In this document: in pieces, positions 14,685-22,775 of the stretch | Position numbering within the stretch: the stretch's first letter is position 1 | Layout: the number at the start of each line of letters is the position of its first letter | Assembly (NCBI RefSeq): GCF_000964225.1 | Contig: NZ_BAMZ01000025.1 | Coordinates: 1 to 35,176 of the forward strand | Origin: Acetobacter syzygii | GTDB taxonomy: Bacteria; Pseudomonadota; Alphaproteobacteria; Acetobacterales; Acetobacteraceae | Direction: 5' to 3' | DNA length: 35,176 nucleotides | Position numbers and translations under genes: made by a program | The notes under the pieces: generated by a model | The model's database searches: none | The model's input: only the letters and a program-made list of their open reading frames with translations | Told to the model about the DNA's origin: nothing

Positions 14685-15596
14685 ATGACGGCTACGATAT
14701 GTCTCAGACTTTATTCAATTTATGTTAGTGACGCAAAAGATAGATTAGGAAAAAAAATAAATTATAAAGAAATTCCGGGGCTAGAAAATTTTATCGATGA
14801 CTTCATACAAGATGGTCTTTCTGCAAAAGCTGATAGCCGTGCGGAGAGATCTTGGTATTTTGAAATTAAAAATTCAAATAATGATGATAGAAATCAAGGA
14901 TATGTTCACTATGGTACGTACGGATTTGAAAGTAAACTAAAGAACAGAAAAAGTAACGAATATGTATACAGCCGTTCCATCGATGACGTTGAGGAGGTGC
15001 CATTATTTTATGATTTTTGGATGCCTGACGATCAAAATGTCCTAGCGTCTTTTCAAACGTTTCAGGGGCGATCATGTGTACGTTTGGTATCGCAAGACTT
15101 GCATGAGTGGTTTTCAGAGCGTTTTAAAGGTTTCAAGATACACATCCGGAAAATTGTTCCTTACCAAATGAAGGGGACATCCTTTTTTGACGCTCCTGTA
15201 AAAAAAATTAAATTGATTAATAGAAGTGCATCTTCGGATATAACAGATAATTATACAGGTGGCAGTGTTGAAGATGTAAATGTTGAGCTTTGCATTACAG
15301 CAAAGAAAAAGGGGTCTTTTGGACCTTTGAGAAGCTTAACAGATCGATTTCAAGTTGCTCAAACAAAGCTATTAACATTTGGAGATATGGAATTTAATGA
15401 AGTTTCGGCAGAGGTGAATATTGGAGGTAGACCTCGGCGGGTGGGTGTAATTGGTTGTAATAATGATTCTGGATTAATTGATATATCACAAAGTGTTGAT
15501 CGTGCGCCTAACGGTCATCCAGTTTTCGACTCAGTAAGATTGCAGTCTTTGGAAATATTGGAAGATATTTTTAGTGTTATAGGAGATGAAAAATGA
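14685..15596 (+). CDS. Unrecognised soluble protein, first gene of a two-gene cargo operon
   Basis: The 303-residue protein has no signal peptide or membrane segment and matches no family I can name. It appears to be alpha/beta with many aromatic and charged residues; visible segments include ERSWYFEIKNSNNDD, VHYGTYGFESKL, a beta-rich middle (CVRLVSQDLHEWF, FKIHIRKIVPYQMKG) and a C-terminal GGRPRRVGVIGCNNDSGLIDISQSV. The base composition is clearly AT-rich and unlike the chromosome. The ribosome site is weak (AAAGG). Its stop overlaps the start of the next gene by 4 bp, and that gene encodes a four-TM protein. A sensor paired with a membrane effector, as in several anti-phage systems, is a fair hypothesis but not shown. 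Confidence 0.65.
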   Translation: MTATICLRLYSIYVSDAKDRLGKKINYKEIPGLENFIDDFIQDGLSAKADSRAERSWYFEIKNSNNDDRNQGYVHYGTYGFESKLKNRKSNEYVYSRSIDDVEEVPLFYDFWMPDDQNVLASFQTFQGRSCVRLVSQDLHEWFSERFKGFKIHIRKIVPYQMKGTSFFDAPVKKIKLINRSASSDITDNYTGGSVEDVNVELCITAKKKGSFGPLRSLTDRFQVAQTKLLTFGDMEFNEVSAEVNIGGRPRRVGVIGCNNDSGLIDISQSVDRAPNGHPVFDSVRLQSLEILEDIFSVIGDEK

Positions 15597-16123
15597 AAAT
15601 AAATATATCACCTATAATTAAAAATCATATTAATACGCTATATGACGCAAAAAATAATAAAATATCTATTGTGGATTTGTTGACTTTTTATGTGCTTCCG
15701 GGAGTTTTATTTTATCCCATATATAAGAATAATATTTTATTAGATAAAGATTTTTATAATGTTTCTATAACATTTTTCGGTATATTTATCGCGCTACTTT
15801 TGAATATAGAGGTGGCTATATTTGGGATTTTTACTAGAAAATGGTCAATTGAGGGAAAGGAAATAATCAAAAAAGATAAATTTGATGAGAGGAATAAAAT
15901 AATAAAAGAGGTTGATTCTAACATATCATATTTAACTATATTATGTATATTTTCATTATTTTACTTTATTTTTGTGTACTGTTGTGTTGGTGGGAATGTA
16001 TTTAATAATATATGTTACATGAGTATGGTTTCTGCATATTTATATCTTCATTTTGGTCTGACATTGTTAATGGTGGTCAAACGTTCTCATGCACTATTTC
16101 AAAGAGAATATAATGAAAAATAG
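15593..16123 (+). CDS. Unrecognised four-TM membrane protein, second gene of cargo operon
   Basis: The 176-residue protein has four hydrophobic segments at roughly 28-45, 58-82, 111-133 and 138-160, with a Lys/Glu-rich cytosolic loop (about 84-108) between the second and third. It is translationally coupled to the 303-residue protein by a 4-bp overlap, and the very AT-rich composition is shared. It ends 23 bp from the convergent integrase gene, at the usual cargo position of an island. No transporter or enzyme motif is visible. It could be a pore-forming effector controlled by its partner, an immunity protein or an unrelated membrane factor; the sequence alone does not decide. Confidence 0.65.
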   Translation: MKINISPIIKNHINTLYDAKNNKISIVDLLTFYVLPGVLFYPIYKNNILLDKDFYNVSITFFGIFIALLLNIEVAIFGIFTRKWSIEGKEIIKKDKFDERNKIIKEVDSNISYLTILCIFSLFYFIFVYCCVGGNVFNNICYMSMVSAYLYLHFGLTLLMVVKRSHALFQREYNEK

Positions 16124-16146
16124 AAACTATATTCTTATGTTTGAAA

Positions 16147-17748
16147 TTATATTTTTTTCTTGTTTAGAAACAAATTCCCAACATCCCAAAACTTAGGATA
16201 TTTCACGCTCTCAGCAACCCTCTTGAGGTTCACAATATCAACATCATCGAAATAGACTGTGCTCCCTACTGACTTGTCGTGGCTCTCATGTCCCAGAAAG
16301 TCATCAATCCAGGATTCACGTAAGCCACCCTCGCCATGCTCATGAATGTTTCTGAGTTTGGTAGAGACGTTATGCCGGAAGGAATGGAACACCACGCTCC
16401 TGCCAATGCCCAGACGTGATTTGAACTTGCTGAAGTCCCTCTGGAAGTGAGCAGAACGTTTGTTGTCCTGCCCCTTAAAATCAATGTCATGGAACAGGTA
16501 ATGACGTTTCTGGTTCTTGGCTCTTTGGGCAAGGTCAAGCAAACCGGCTTCCTGTAAGGCTGTGCAGATGGGAACGACACGTCTTCCGGCTTCGGTCTTC
16601 GCACTCCATTCAGTCCAGGGTTTGCCTTTGAGGGCAGGGTGGTCCTGCACCAGAATGCAGGGAATACCTTGTATCTCCTGAATGTCCTGCGGTCTTAAAC
16701 GACAGATTTCTTCCAGTCGCATCCCTGTATAAGACGCAATCCCCACAATCATGGAGGCTGTCTTATGGCTGATGGTGCCAAACTGCCAGGGCTGACCCGC
16801 AATGGTCTTTAAGTCGCTATCACTCCAGCGCACACGATTGGTTTTGGACTTGGTGTCAAACTGCCAGCCACCTGTGAACACGTTGCGATCCACAAGGTCA
16901 CGCAGAAGGAAATGCTTCCAAAGTCCGGAAAGCTTGGTGAAATGGTTTTTGACTGATTTCCCGGAGATACGGGCCAGCTTGCGTTTCTTCGCATCTGCCA
17001 CAAATTCCTGAACTGTCCGGGTGTCGTTACGCTGTTTGCCATAACTTTCCGGTAGCTGTTCCATCAGGGCTTTGAAGTGCCCAACATCTGCCCCGGTATA
17101 ATCCCGCATGGGTTTATCCCCACAGACTTCCAGAAAGCGTTTGAAGGTGCGTTCGTAGGATTTGACCACAGTGGATTTGACTGTGGTGTCCTTGCTTTCC
17201 AGGAAAATTTTAATCGCTTCTGAAAAGAGGGGAGAAGGTTTTTCCTTCGGAGCCAGAAAGGCTTTCATATCCTTAATCTGGCTTTGAATATCCGTCAGTG
17301 CTGGAAGGCTGGCTTTGGCCTTTTTCAGGTCTGTGACAGTGCGTTCCAGCAGATGCACACTTCTGCCAGTCAGATTCCTGGCTTTCTCCAGCTTTTCCCC
17401 CTGTTCCAGACTTTCAATGGAATGTCTGAGCTTCTGATGGTCGTATTGCGTCTGTAAGGATGCAATCCTGTGCTGGTAGTCCTGAATAAGCAGGTCAAAG
17501 AGTTCCTGCACGTCTTCAGGCAGTTCATTCCTGATAAAATTTTCGTCTTCGCTGAGTTCTGTCTTGAGGTGCATTACGGAACGGAACAGCCTTTCGGTCT
17601 CTGCGAAAACTGCACACGCATATGGTTTGGCAACCTCGCGTTTGTTAGTGCCAAGGGAGAGCCATAGCTCCTTTTTGCCCACAATATCACGGATATGTGA
17701 AGGCACGGCCCTGCGGAAATGATACCCGGATTGGAGACGGATCAACAT
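16147..17748 (-). CDS. int: Tyrosine site-specific integrase, DUF6538-type N-terminus (element A)
   Basis: The 533-residue recombinase would integrate element A at tRNA-Leu(TAA). The N-terminus RLQSGYHFRRAVP matches the DUF6538-like start of the other integrase. Coiled-coil-prone sequence occupies about 60-170, then the core-binding and catalytic domains. Catalytic residues are R344 (TGMRLEEIC), K384, H455-xx-R458 (FHSFRH), H487 (LGHE) and Y499; all are intact. The start lies 94 bp from the att repeat in the tRNA, the typical position for an element's own integrase. The similarity to 1632-3248 spans the length but the proteins are clearly diverged, so this is not a recent duplication. Confidence 0.93.
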   Translation of the reverse strand: MLIRLQSGYHFRRAVPSHIRDIVGKKELWLSLGTNKREVAKPYACAVFAETERLFRSVMHLKTELSEDENFIRNELPEDVQELFDLLIQDYQHRIASLQTQYDHQKLRHSIESLEQGEKLEKARNLTGRSVHLLERTVTDLKKAKASLPALTDIQSQIKDMKAFLAPKEKPSPLFSEAIKIFLESKDTTVKSTVVKSYERTFKRFLEVCGDKPMRDYTGADVGHFKALMEQLPESYGKQRNDTRTVQEFVADAKKRKLARISGKSVKNHFTKLSGLWKHFLLRDLVDRNVFTGGWQFDTKSKTNRVRWSDSDLKTIAGQPWQFGTISHKTASMIVGIASYTGMRLEEICRLRPQDIQEIQGIPCILVQDHPALKGKPWTEWSAKTEAGRRVVPICTALQEAGLLDLAQRAKNQKRHYLFHDIDFKGQDNKRSAHFQRDFSKFKSRLGIGRSVVFHSFRHNVSTKLRNIHEHGEGGLRESWIDDFLGHESHDKSVGSTVYFDDVDIVNLKRVAESVKYPKFWDVGNLFLNKKKI

Positions 17749-17790
17749 ACAGACGGCTCATTTTGTAGAAGCCGATTGTAGAAGGTTCGG

Positions 17791-17819
17791 CTTTTATGGT
17801 TATGGAAAGACCATAAAAG
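17791..17819. repeat. Inverted repeat between integrase A and att
   Basis: CTTTTATGGT (17791-17800) and ACCATAAAAG (17810-17819) are perfect 10-bp arms. A further AAGCCGA/TCGGCTT pair lies just before it (17769-17793). The position parallels the repeat in the integrase B leader. Possible roles are an int operator, hairpin or arm-type site. Confidence 0.5.
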
Positions 17820-17841
17820 TCAATTAAATCAATATGTTATG

Positions 17842-17866
17842 AGTGGTGCGAACTGCGGGACTCGAA
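17842..17866. repeat. att site copy within tRNA-Leu (right end of element A)
   Basis: The 25 bp are identical to 3333-3357 and cover the tRNA 3' end including CCA and two bases beyond. The tRNA remains intact on this side, as expected because insertion restores the 3' end. Confidence 0.88.
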
Positions 17867-17929
17867 CCCGCACGCCCATACGGGCTGGAGATTTTAAGTC
17901 TCCTGCGTCTACCATTCCGCCAAGTTCGC
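17844..17929 (-). tRNA. tRNA-Leu (anticodon TAA)
   Basis: The 86-nt gene has acceptor strands GCGAACT and AGTTCGC, discriminator A, an encoded CCA, an anticodon loop CTTAAAA giving TAA, a long variable arm as in class II tRNAs, and a T arm with GGTTCGAGTCC. It is the integration target of the elements to its left. Class II tRNAs of this type are common island sites. Confidence 0.95.
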
Positions 17930-18006
17930 CCATGGTAGGTGGTCTTTTATGAAGACCATATGTTTCAGTTCTTTAGCATGGTTCAGATATTGCGCAAATG
18001 GTAGGT

Positions 18007-18729
18007 TTATCGTGCGTGCAAAAGAAGTGGTCCCGTTTGACGTAACCAACGTTCTGCCTGCTTTTTATAAGGCGTTATACGTGCGACCTGCTGCCAGAAC
18101 AGGGGGCCGTGGTTCATATGTCGAAGGTGGCTGAGTTCGTGGGCAATCAGGTAATGGCGCACAAGGTCGGGCGCCATGATGATCCGCCAGGAAAACATGA
18201 TCCGGCCTGAAGCAGAGCAGCTACCCCAACGGCTGGAAGTGTCTCGGATATCTATTCGTGTGGGTCGTAAACCCGTGCTAAGGGCTACGGCCTCGACTTC
18301 TTTCCGTAGAATGCTTGTTGCATGGTTGCGTAAAAAATCAGCAACACGCCGGTTAATGAATGCTGGATCCCCGCTAACCATCAGGCAGTCATTCTCAAGC
18401 CATGCTCCTCCTTTTTGTTCTGGGGCATGTACAATAAGGTAGGGTTTTCCTGTTATGAAAACTGTATTCCCAACAGAAAAAGACGGTGTTTTTTCTAGTT
18501 TTTTAAGGCGTTCTTCAATCCATCCCTGATGTGTCTGCACAAAGGTGAGGGCCTGTTGATCTGTGCAGGTCAGCGGAAGTGTTACGATCAGTTTGTGTTC
18601 GTGCGGCGCTACACGCAAGGAAAGGCGTTTGGCTCGTGTGGAGTGTTTCCAGACAACCTGTAGCGCTTCCTGCGTGGATGTACTAATTGTCGTTGGGAGT
18701 TGTCGCAGGTTCTTCTGGCCAGTCGACAA
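18007..18729 (-). CDS. YgjP-type M48 metallopeptidase (DUF45)
   Basis: The 240-residue protein contains the zinc site H197-E-L-S-H201 followed by H207 in HMNHGPLFW, and the conserved SSRWGSCS stretch (165-172) that marks the YgjP/DUF45 family of SprT-like metalloproteases. Its substrate is unknown. Its frame starts 47 bp inside the end of the upstream YcgN-type gene, so translation is probably coupled. It is the last gene of the minus-strand run that begins at 21846, and the tRNA-Leu follows. Confidence 0.85.
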   Translation of the reverse strand: MSTGQKNLRQLPTTISTSTQEALQVVWKHSTRAKRLSLRVAPHEHKLIVTLPLTCTDQQALTFVQTHQGWIEERLKKLEKTPSFSVGNTVFITGKPYLIVHAPEQKGGAWLENDCLMVSGDPAFINRRVADFLRNHATSILRKEVEAVALSTGLRPTRIDIRDTSSRWGSCSASGRIMFSWRIIMAPDLVRHYLIAHELSHLRHMNHGPLFWQQVARITPYKKQAERWLRQTGPLLLHAR

Positions 18730-19156
18730 TGTAATCCTCCAATGCTCCAGCGCGTCTTTCGCTAACGCAACGGCCTGCGGCAGATGCGCCGGAAGCGATA
18801 ACAGTCAGGGGGTCTCCCGTAATTAGCGGGTGCCATGCTGGAAGGTCGCGTCCTTGCGACAGGCGTTTATAGGCACAATCGGGTGGCAGCCAGTCCAGTT
18901 CGGGGATCATGGTGGGGGTTAAGGTAATGCAGTCCTGTACTTTACGGTGCCGTTTGGCATAGTCGGTGCACTGGCAGGTTTTTACGTCCAGCAGGCGGCA
19001 GGCTACAGAAGTATAATAGAGTTCCTCTGTTTCGTCATCACGGAGTTTGTGCAGGCAGCAGCGTCCACAACCATCACAAAGAGACTCCCATTGCTCGTTT
19101 GTCATCTCGGTGAGAGGTGTGGTTTTCCAAAAAGGGAGAGGGGAGGTGGATGTCAT
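18683..19156 (-). CDS. YcgN family cysteine-cluster protein (UPF0260)
   Basis: The 157-residue protein has the family's cysteine pattern: C27, C30, C33 and C34 in LCDGCGRCCLHKL, then C53, C61, C63 and C76. These probably bind zinc or an iron-sulfur cluster. PPDCAYKRLSQG and LPAWHPL are also typical of the family. The role is unknown. The ATG overlaps the stop of the short permease gene by 4 bp, and its own end overlaps the metallopeptidase gene by 47 bp. Confidence 0.88.
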   Translation of the reverse strand: MTSTSPLPFWKTTPLTEMTNEQWESLCDGCGRCCLHKLRDDETEELYYTSVACRLLDVKTCQCTDYAKRHRKVQDCITLTPTMIPELDWLPPDCAYKRLSQGRDLPAWHPLITGDPLTVIASGASAAGRCVSERRAGALEDYIVDWPEEPATTPNDN

Positions 19157-19590
19157 TGCACAATGCTACAGGTAAAGGAGAGAAAAAGAGAGATAAAAAC
19201 TGCTTTTTGCAGAAGTGGCCACCAGAAAAAACGCAGTCTGGCCTGTGTGTTGGCACCGAGTTCCTGCGCGGTTGCAAACCAGCTTGGCTGCAAGGTTTTT
19301 ATAGGCAAAGAAAGTGGGAAAACAAGAAGAGGTAACAGTAAAATTCCCTGTAAAAGAGGTGTAAAACCAGAGTGCAGGATCAATGGGAGAACAATGGATA
19401 AACCTGTGCAGGGCAAAAGAAGAAGTAGAGACAAAGGGTAAAGATACTGCTCAGCACGGAGTGCTATGGTCAGGCATAAAAATACAGCGGTGCCAAGTAA
19501 CCCCATTATGACGATAAGAAGGCCAGAAAGCAGAGCTGCCTGCAGGGGGATCCCGGTGATCAAAAAAGGAATCATGCGTGGCGCACCCAT
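19153..19590 (-). CDS. Half-length ABC transporter permease-like protein, truncated
   Basis: The product has only 145 residues, about half the usual length of a binding-protein-dependent permease. Hydrophobic segments are at about 18-43, 49-72 and 75-97. They are followed by an EAA-loop-like stretch (ATAQELGANTQARLRFFWWPLL, about 106-127) and one final segment that stops abruptly at SIVQ. A normal permease continues with two more membrane helices. The stop overlaps the YcgN start, so the end appears fixed in the operon. The gene follows a solute-binding protein (19-bp overlap) and an ATPase-like protein that lacks catalytic motifs. It is either a decayed permease or a repurposed membrane protein. 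Confidence 0.6.
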   Translation of the reverse strand: MGAPRMIPFLITGIPLQAALLSGLLIVIMGLLGTAVFLCLTIALRAEQYLYPLSLLLLLPCTGLSIVLPLILHSGFTPLLQGILLLPLLVFPLSLPIKTLQPSWFATAQELGANTQARLRFFWWPLLQKAVFISLFLSFTCSIVQ

Positions 19591-20687
19591 TGCTGGAAGC
19601 GTTCGGTCAGCTTGTCCAAATTGTTTTCCCAGAAGCCATCATCCACGGTGATCGGCGGCGGAATGTGGCCGATGCGTGGTGTCAGGGCGTTTAATTCTGT
19701 CATGGATGGTAGGGAAGGCCAGCCATTGGCAAAGGCCTGCTGCTGTGCTGGCTGCTCCAGCCACGATACAAAAGCCAGAGCAGCGGGATTGTTAGCAGCC
19801 ATGGCGAGCACTCCCCACCCATATTGCACCTGAAGGCGTTGTTGCCAGTACAGCCCAAAACGCTGGCGGTTAGGTTCTGTGGTGCCCAGAATTTCTCCCG
19901 TGGGTACACAGCCCATTAGCGCGCCGCCGGAGGTTAGAATGCGTCCGGCTTCCTCTGGGGTGGACCACCAGGCAATGTAAGGACGTAGCTGTTCCAGTTT
20001 GAGAAAAGCATGATCAATGCCTTCTGGTGTGGCTAATGCATGGTAGAGCGCATTGGGGGGAACGCCATCGGCCAGTAGAGCGATTTCCAAGGTAAGTCGG
20101 GGGTCGCGGCGCAGGGCCCGGCGACCGGGGTGGCGGGCAACATCCCAAAAATCCGACCAGCTTGGCGTGTTGTCAAACCGGGCTTTATCCCATGCCATGG
20201 CATAATCAATGGTGGTGGATGGCTGCCCACAGTTGCTGGAGGAGCTGTCGGTTTGGTGGCGGGAAAGAAGTTTAAGGGTGCAGCCCGTACGGAGGCTGCT
20301 GCATTCCATCATGACAGCAGCAACGGCATGGTGTGTTTGCTCGGCAAAATGTTGCAGGTCAAAAACCTGTCCATTCCAGCCGTGGGGTACAATGGTTTGG
20401 CGGGTTAATTGTTCGTAGGGTTTGAACAGGACTTTATTTTGTATTTCGGCAATTTTACCCGCAAACGTTAGAATGTGCAGTCCCTTAACCGATTTTGCCG
20501 ACTTTTGTACATGCCGGGCTGAGGCCGTGGTTGGCATTACCAGCGGGGACAGGCACCCCAAGCCCGCAAGAAGTGCCTTACGGCGGCCAAAATTACGAAG
20601 AGAGGACGTTCCTCCCTGTTCCTGGGAGGACAAGGCCTGCCTGCTGGGTGTCGTCAGGAATGGGAGAGAGAACAGGGGAAACCTCAT
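19572..20687 (-). CDS. ABC transporter solute-binding protein with Tat-like signal
   Basis: The 371-residue protein has an N-terminal signal with a twin arginine (R35-R36 in FGRRKALLAGLG), a hydrophobic core and a probable cleavage site after TASA near residue 57. The body resembles PotD/F-type extracellular binding proteins for polyamines or related solutes (ILTFAGKIAEIQNKVLFKPYEQ, TIDYAMAWDKARF, WSDFWDVARHPGRRALRRDP). The ligand cannot be told from sequence. It lies 37 bp after the ATPase-like gene and overlaps the short permease gene by 19 bp. The transporter as a whole looks defective because of those two partners. Confidence 0.75.
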   Translation of the reverse strand: MRFPLFSLPFLTTPSRQALSSQEQGGTSSLRNFGRRKALLAGLGCLSPLVMPTTASARHVQKSAKSVKGLHILTFAGKIAEIQNKVLFKPYEQLTRQTIVPHGWNGQVFDLQHFAEQTHHAVAAVMMECSSLRTGCTLKLLSRHQTDSSSSNCGQPSTTIDYAMAWDKARFDNTPSWSDFWDVARHPGRRALRRDPRLTLEIALLADGVPPNALYHALATPEGIDHAFLKLEQLRPYIAWWSTPEEAGRILTSGGALMGCVPTGEILGTTEPNRQRFGLYWQQRLQVQYGWGVLAMAANNPAALAFVSWLEQPAQQQAFANGWPSLPSMTELNALTPRIGHIPPPITVDDGFWENNLDKLTERFQQWVRHA

Positions 20688-20724
20688 ACATCATTATAAA
20701 CAGGCAACTGCTGCCAGCCTAAAT

Positions 20725-21846
20725 CTAGCTGGTTTTTTTATCCATCGGAAAGGCTGTTGCATTCCGTGTTTGCCATGCAAGCAAGGCGGGACGACCGGCA
20801 TTTAATTCACGCTGCGTATGCACTGGTGGGCGATTAACGGTTACTTCCATACCATCGCGCAGGCGCATCCGCATGATAATGGTGTGGCCAAGGTGGTGGG
20901 CGGAAACAAGGGTGCAGGGTAGGTCGCCTGCTTCGGCCATATTATCAGGCTCACCCTGCCTCGGAAAGAGAACGGACAGTCGATCCGGCAAAATGCATAT
21001 GCTGGCCAGATCATGCTCCTGCAAATCCATGTCCGCCATGGCTTCCACGGTTTCGCCCGATGGAAGGCGGAGCTCTGCTACGTCATCATCTATACGCAGG
21101 ACCTTGCCGGTCAGAATATTGGCTTCTCCCAGAGCCTGGGCAACGGCGGGTGTGGCCGGGCGGTTCAGCAGGGTGGGAGCATCTGCCAGTTGGAGCAGAT
21201 GGCCATTGTCCATCACGCCAATGGTGTTGGCGGCCATAAAGGCTTCGGTGCGGTCACGCGTGAGGAACAGGGATGTCAGGCCGATTGCTTGGCGGAGTCG
21301 TTCCAAAAAAGCCAGAGAGCGTTTTACGGCCTGTGGTGGCATGTCTGCGAAGGGCTGGTTCAGCACGAGCAGATCTGGAGAGGTGACCAGAGCGCGGGCC
21401 AGAGCCACCCGGAAAGCCTGTTCGGCAGTTAATGTGCGAGGCAGAGCGGTGCGCACGGCGTCCAGCCCCATAAGAGCAAGCACTTCTGTCAGCCTGCGGT
21501 TGATTTCTGCTGTGGGTAAGGTGCCCGCCACGCGTAGGGGGAACAGAATATTGTCCGTTACACAAAGGTGCGCAAACAGTGGAGCATGGGGGCCAATGGT
21601 GGCAATTCCCCGCTTGCCTTGTGGGCGGGAGCCAACATCTGTTCCACAGATGTTTATTTGCCCCATAGACTGCTGACGCCCTGCCAGAATTTCGGTCAGG
21701 GTGGTCAGGTCCTGCGGAGTACTGCCAATGCCAAGCAGGGCAATGCACTGGCCTGTTGCAAGGCGTAAGGCCAAGGGACGCGCGCCGGGCAGGACCGTAA
21801 AATCGGTAAGCGTTAAAGCCGGGGGTGAGCCATGCGCGGGCGGCAT
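20725..21846 (-). CDS. ABC ATPase-like protein with all catalytic motifs lost
   Basis: The 373-residue protein aligns by eye with PotA-type ATPases along its length, including the C-terminal TOBE-like domain (about 235-365), and has no stop or frameshift. The nucleotide-binding motifs are nevertheless all altered. Walker A is LLGIGSTPQDLTTL (38-50) with no lysine. The Q-loop glutamine is missing in IGPHAPLFAHL. The signature is LTAEQ (139-143), not LSGGQ. Walker B ends LVLNQPF, so the Asp-Glu pair is N163-Q164. The switch histidine is R197 (FLTRDRTEA). It is unlikely to hydrolyse ATP. It starts the minus-strand operon with the binding protein and short permease. Confidence 0.78.
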   Translation of the reverse strand: MPPAHGSPPALTLTDFTVLPGARPLALRLATGQCIALLGIGSTPQDLTTLTEILAGRQQSMGQINICGTDVGSRPQGKRGIATIGPHAPLFAHLCVTDNILFPLRVAGTLPTAEINRRLTEVLALMGLDAVRTALPRTLTAEQAFRVALARALVTSPDLLVLNQPFADMPPQAVKRSLAFLERLRQAIGLTSLFLTRDRTEAFMAANTIGVMDNGHLLQLADAPTLLNRPATPAVAQALGEANILTGKVLRIDDDVAELRLPSGETVEAMADMDLQEHDLASICILPDRLSVLFPRQGEPDNMAEAGDLPCTLVSAHHLGHTIIMRMRLRDGMEVTVNRPPVHTQRELNAGRPALLAWQTRNATAFPMDKKTS

Positions 21847-21918
21847 GCAACTATGTCCTTTTTTGTGGGTTAAAAGGGTGTTGTAATTTAAAACGATAAA
21901 GTCAACGAGGTTTGTTTC

Positions 21919-22221
21919 ATGTCATCAGATAAAATCAAAGACGTTCAACACGCTGGCGAAGTGGCAGCAGACACCGCACGTGAGGAACTGGAAGCTGTTA
22001 AGGCGCATATCGAACGCCTTGTTACACAACATATTGTTCCAGCATTGGGCCGTGCAGGCGGCAAAGCCGGAGATCTGACAGAACAGGCAGTTGCCAACGC
22101 GCGCGAACTGGCCGATCATACGCGCAACGATCTTGCAAAGCGTACAGGTAATCGCTCGTCCTGGTTGTCCATTGCCATTTCTGGCGTGGTAGGCTTTATC
22201 ATCGGGCGCTTGTCTCGCTGA
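21919..22221 (+). CDS. DUF883 / ElaB-YqjD family membrane-anchored protein
   Basis: The 100-residue protein has a long amphipathic helical N-terminal region (about 1-75) and a C-terminal membrane helix (SWLSIAISGVVGFIIGRLSR). This is the standard layout of the ElaB/YqjD/DUF883 family, whose E. coli members bind ribosomes at the inner membrane in stationary phase. A GAGG ribosome site precedes ATG 21919. The gene is divergent from the ABC-like operon across 72 bp and is followed by a small membrane protein at 22262, as in yqjD-yqjE type pairs. Confidence 0.8.
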   Translation: MSSDKIKDVQHAGEVAADTAREELEAVKAHIERLVTQHIVPALGRAGGKAGDLTEQAVANARELADHTRNDLAKRTGNRSSWLSIAISGVVGFIIGRLSR

Positions 22222-22261
22222 CGTTTTGCGCGTCATCTGAACGAAGGTAGCTCCAGAGCCC

Positions 22262-22687
22262 ATGCGCATCTTTGATCTTGGTAAATCCGCCCTATCTGCC
22301 CAATCCTCGCTGATGCAGCAGATGGCCATTCGTTACGGTCGTCAGGCCGCTTTTTTGATCATGGCTGCGGTGTTTGGCCTGTTTGCCCTGATTACAGGGC
22401 ATGGGCTGCTCTGGATTCTACTCGTGTTTGTTGGTCACTTCGGACCGGTTGGTGCATCTTTTACGGTTTTCGGGCTGGATGTGCTGGCAGCTCTGGTGTG
22501 CATTATGTTCGGCCGCCGCTCTTACCTGACAACGGATGAAGTGGAAGCCCGAATCATGCGTGACCGCTGCATGACCCAAATGCGCGACTCCGTAACCATG
22601 GCTGCCGTGACCGCTACGGTCGCAACCGCAGTTGGCCGCGGTGGTACTCGCAAAGTGTGGGATATTGTGCGCGGTAAAAAGGACTGA
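22262..22687 (+). CDS. Small membrane protein, YqjE/holin-superfamily-like
   Basis: The 141-residue protein has two clear membrane segments at about 30-52 (AAFLIMAAVFGLFALITGHGLLW) and 65-85 (GASFTVFGLDVLAALVCIMFG), then a cytosolic tail rich in Met, Arg, Thr and Ala. Its place after a DUF883 gene fits YqjE-type partners (phage-holin superfamily III-like), but the family call is tentative. It lies 40 bp after the DUF883 gene and is likely co-transcribed. Confidence 0.65.
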   Translation: MRIFDLGKSALSAQSSLMQQMAIRYGRQAAFLIMAAVFGLFALITGHGLLWILLVFVGHFGPVGASFTVFGLDVLAALVCIMFGRRSYLTTDEVEARIMRDRCMTQMRDSVTMAAVTATVATAVGRGGTRKVWDIVRGKKD

Positions 22688-22775
22688 ATCTGTCCAGTCT
22701 AGCTTAAACCATAGGTTCCATTCCAAATTTGCATTGGCGCGCTGGATTGTTTCTGTAAATGATAGCGGCAGTCTT

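Noticed and set aside
3467..17748. Insertion sequence or DDE transposase
   Set aside because: No DDE transposase or paired terminal inverted repeats were recognised; the recombinases present are tyrosine and serine types.
20873..21676. 267-codon plus-strand frame opposite the ABC ATPase-like gene
   Set aside because: Ser/Arg/Ala-rich product with no motif. I considered whether the dead ATPase might itself be the shadow, but the ATPase frame aligns along a whole PotA-type protein including the C-terminal domain.
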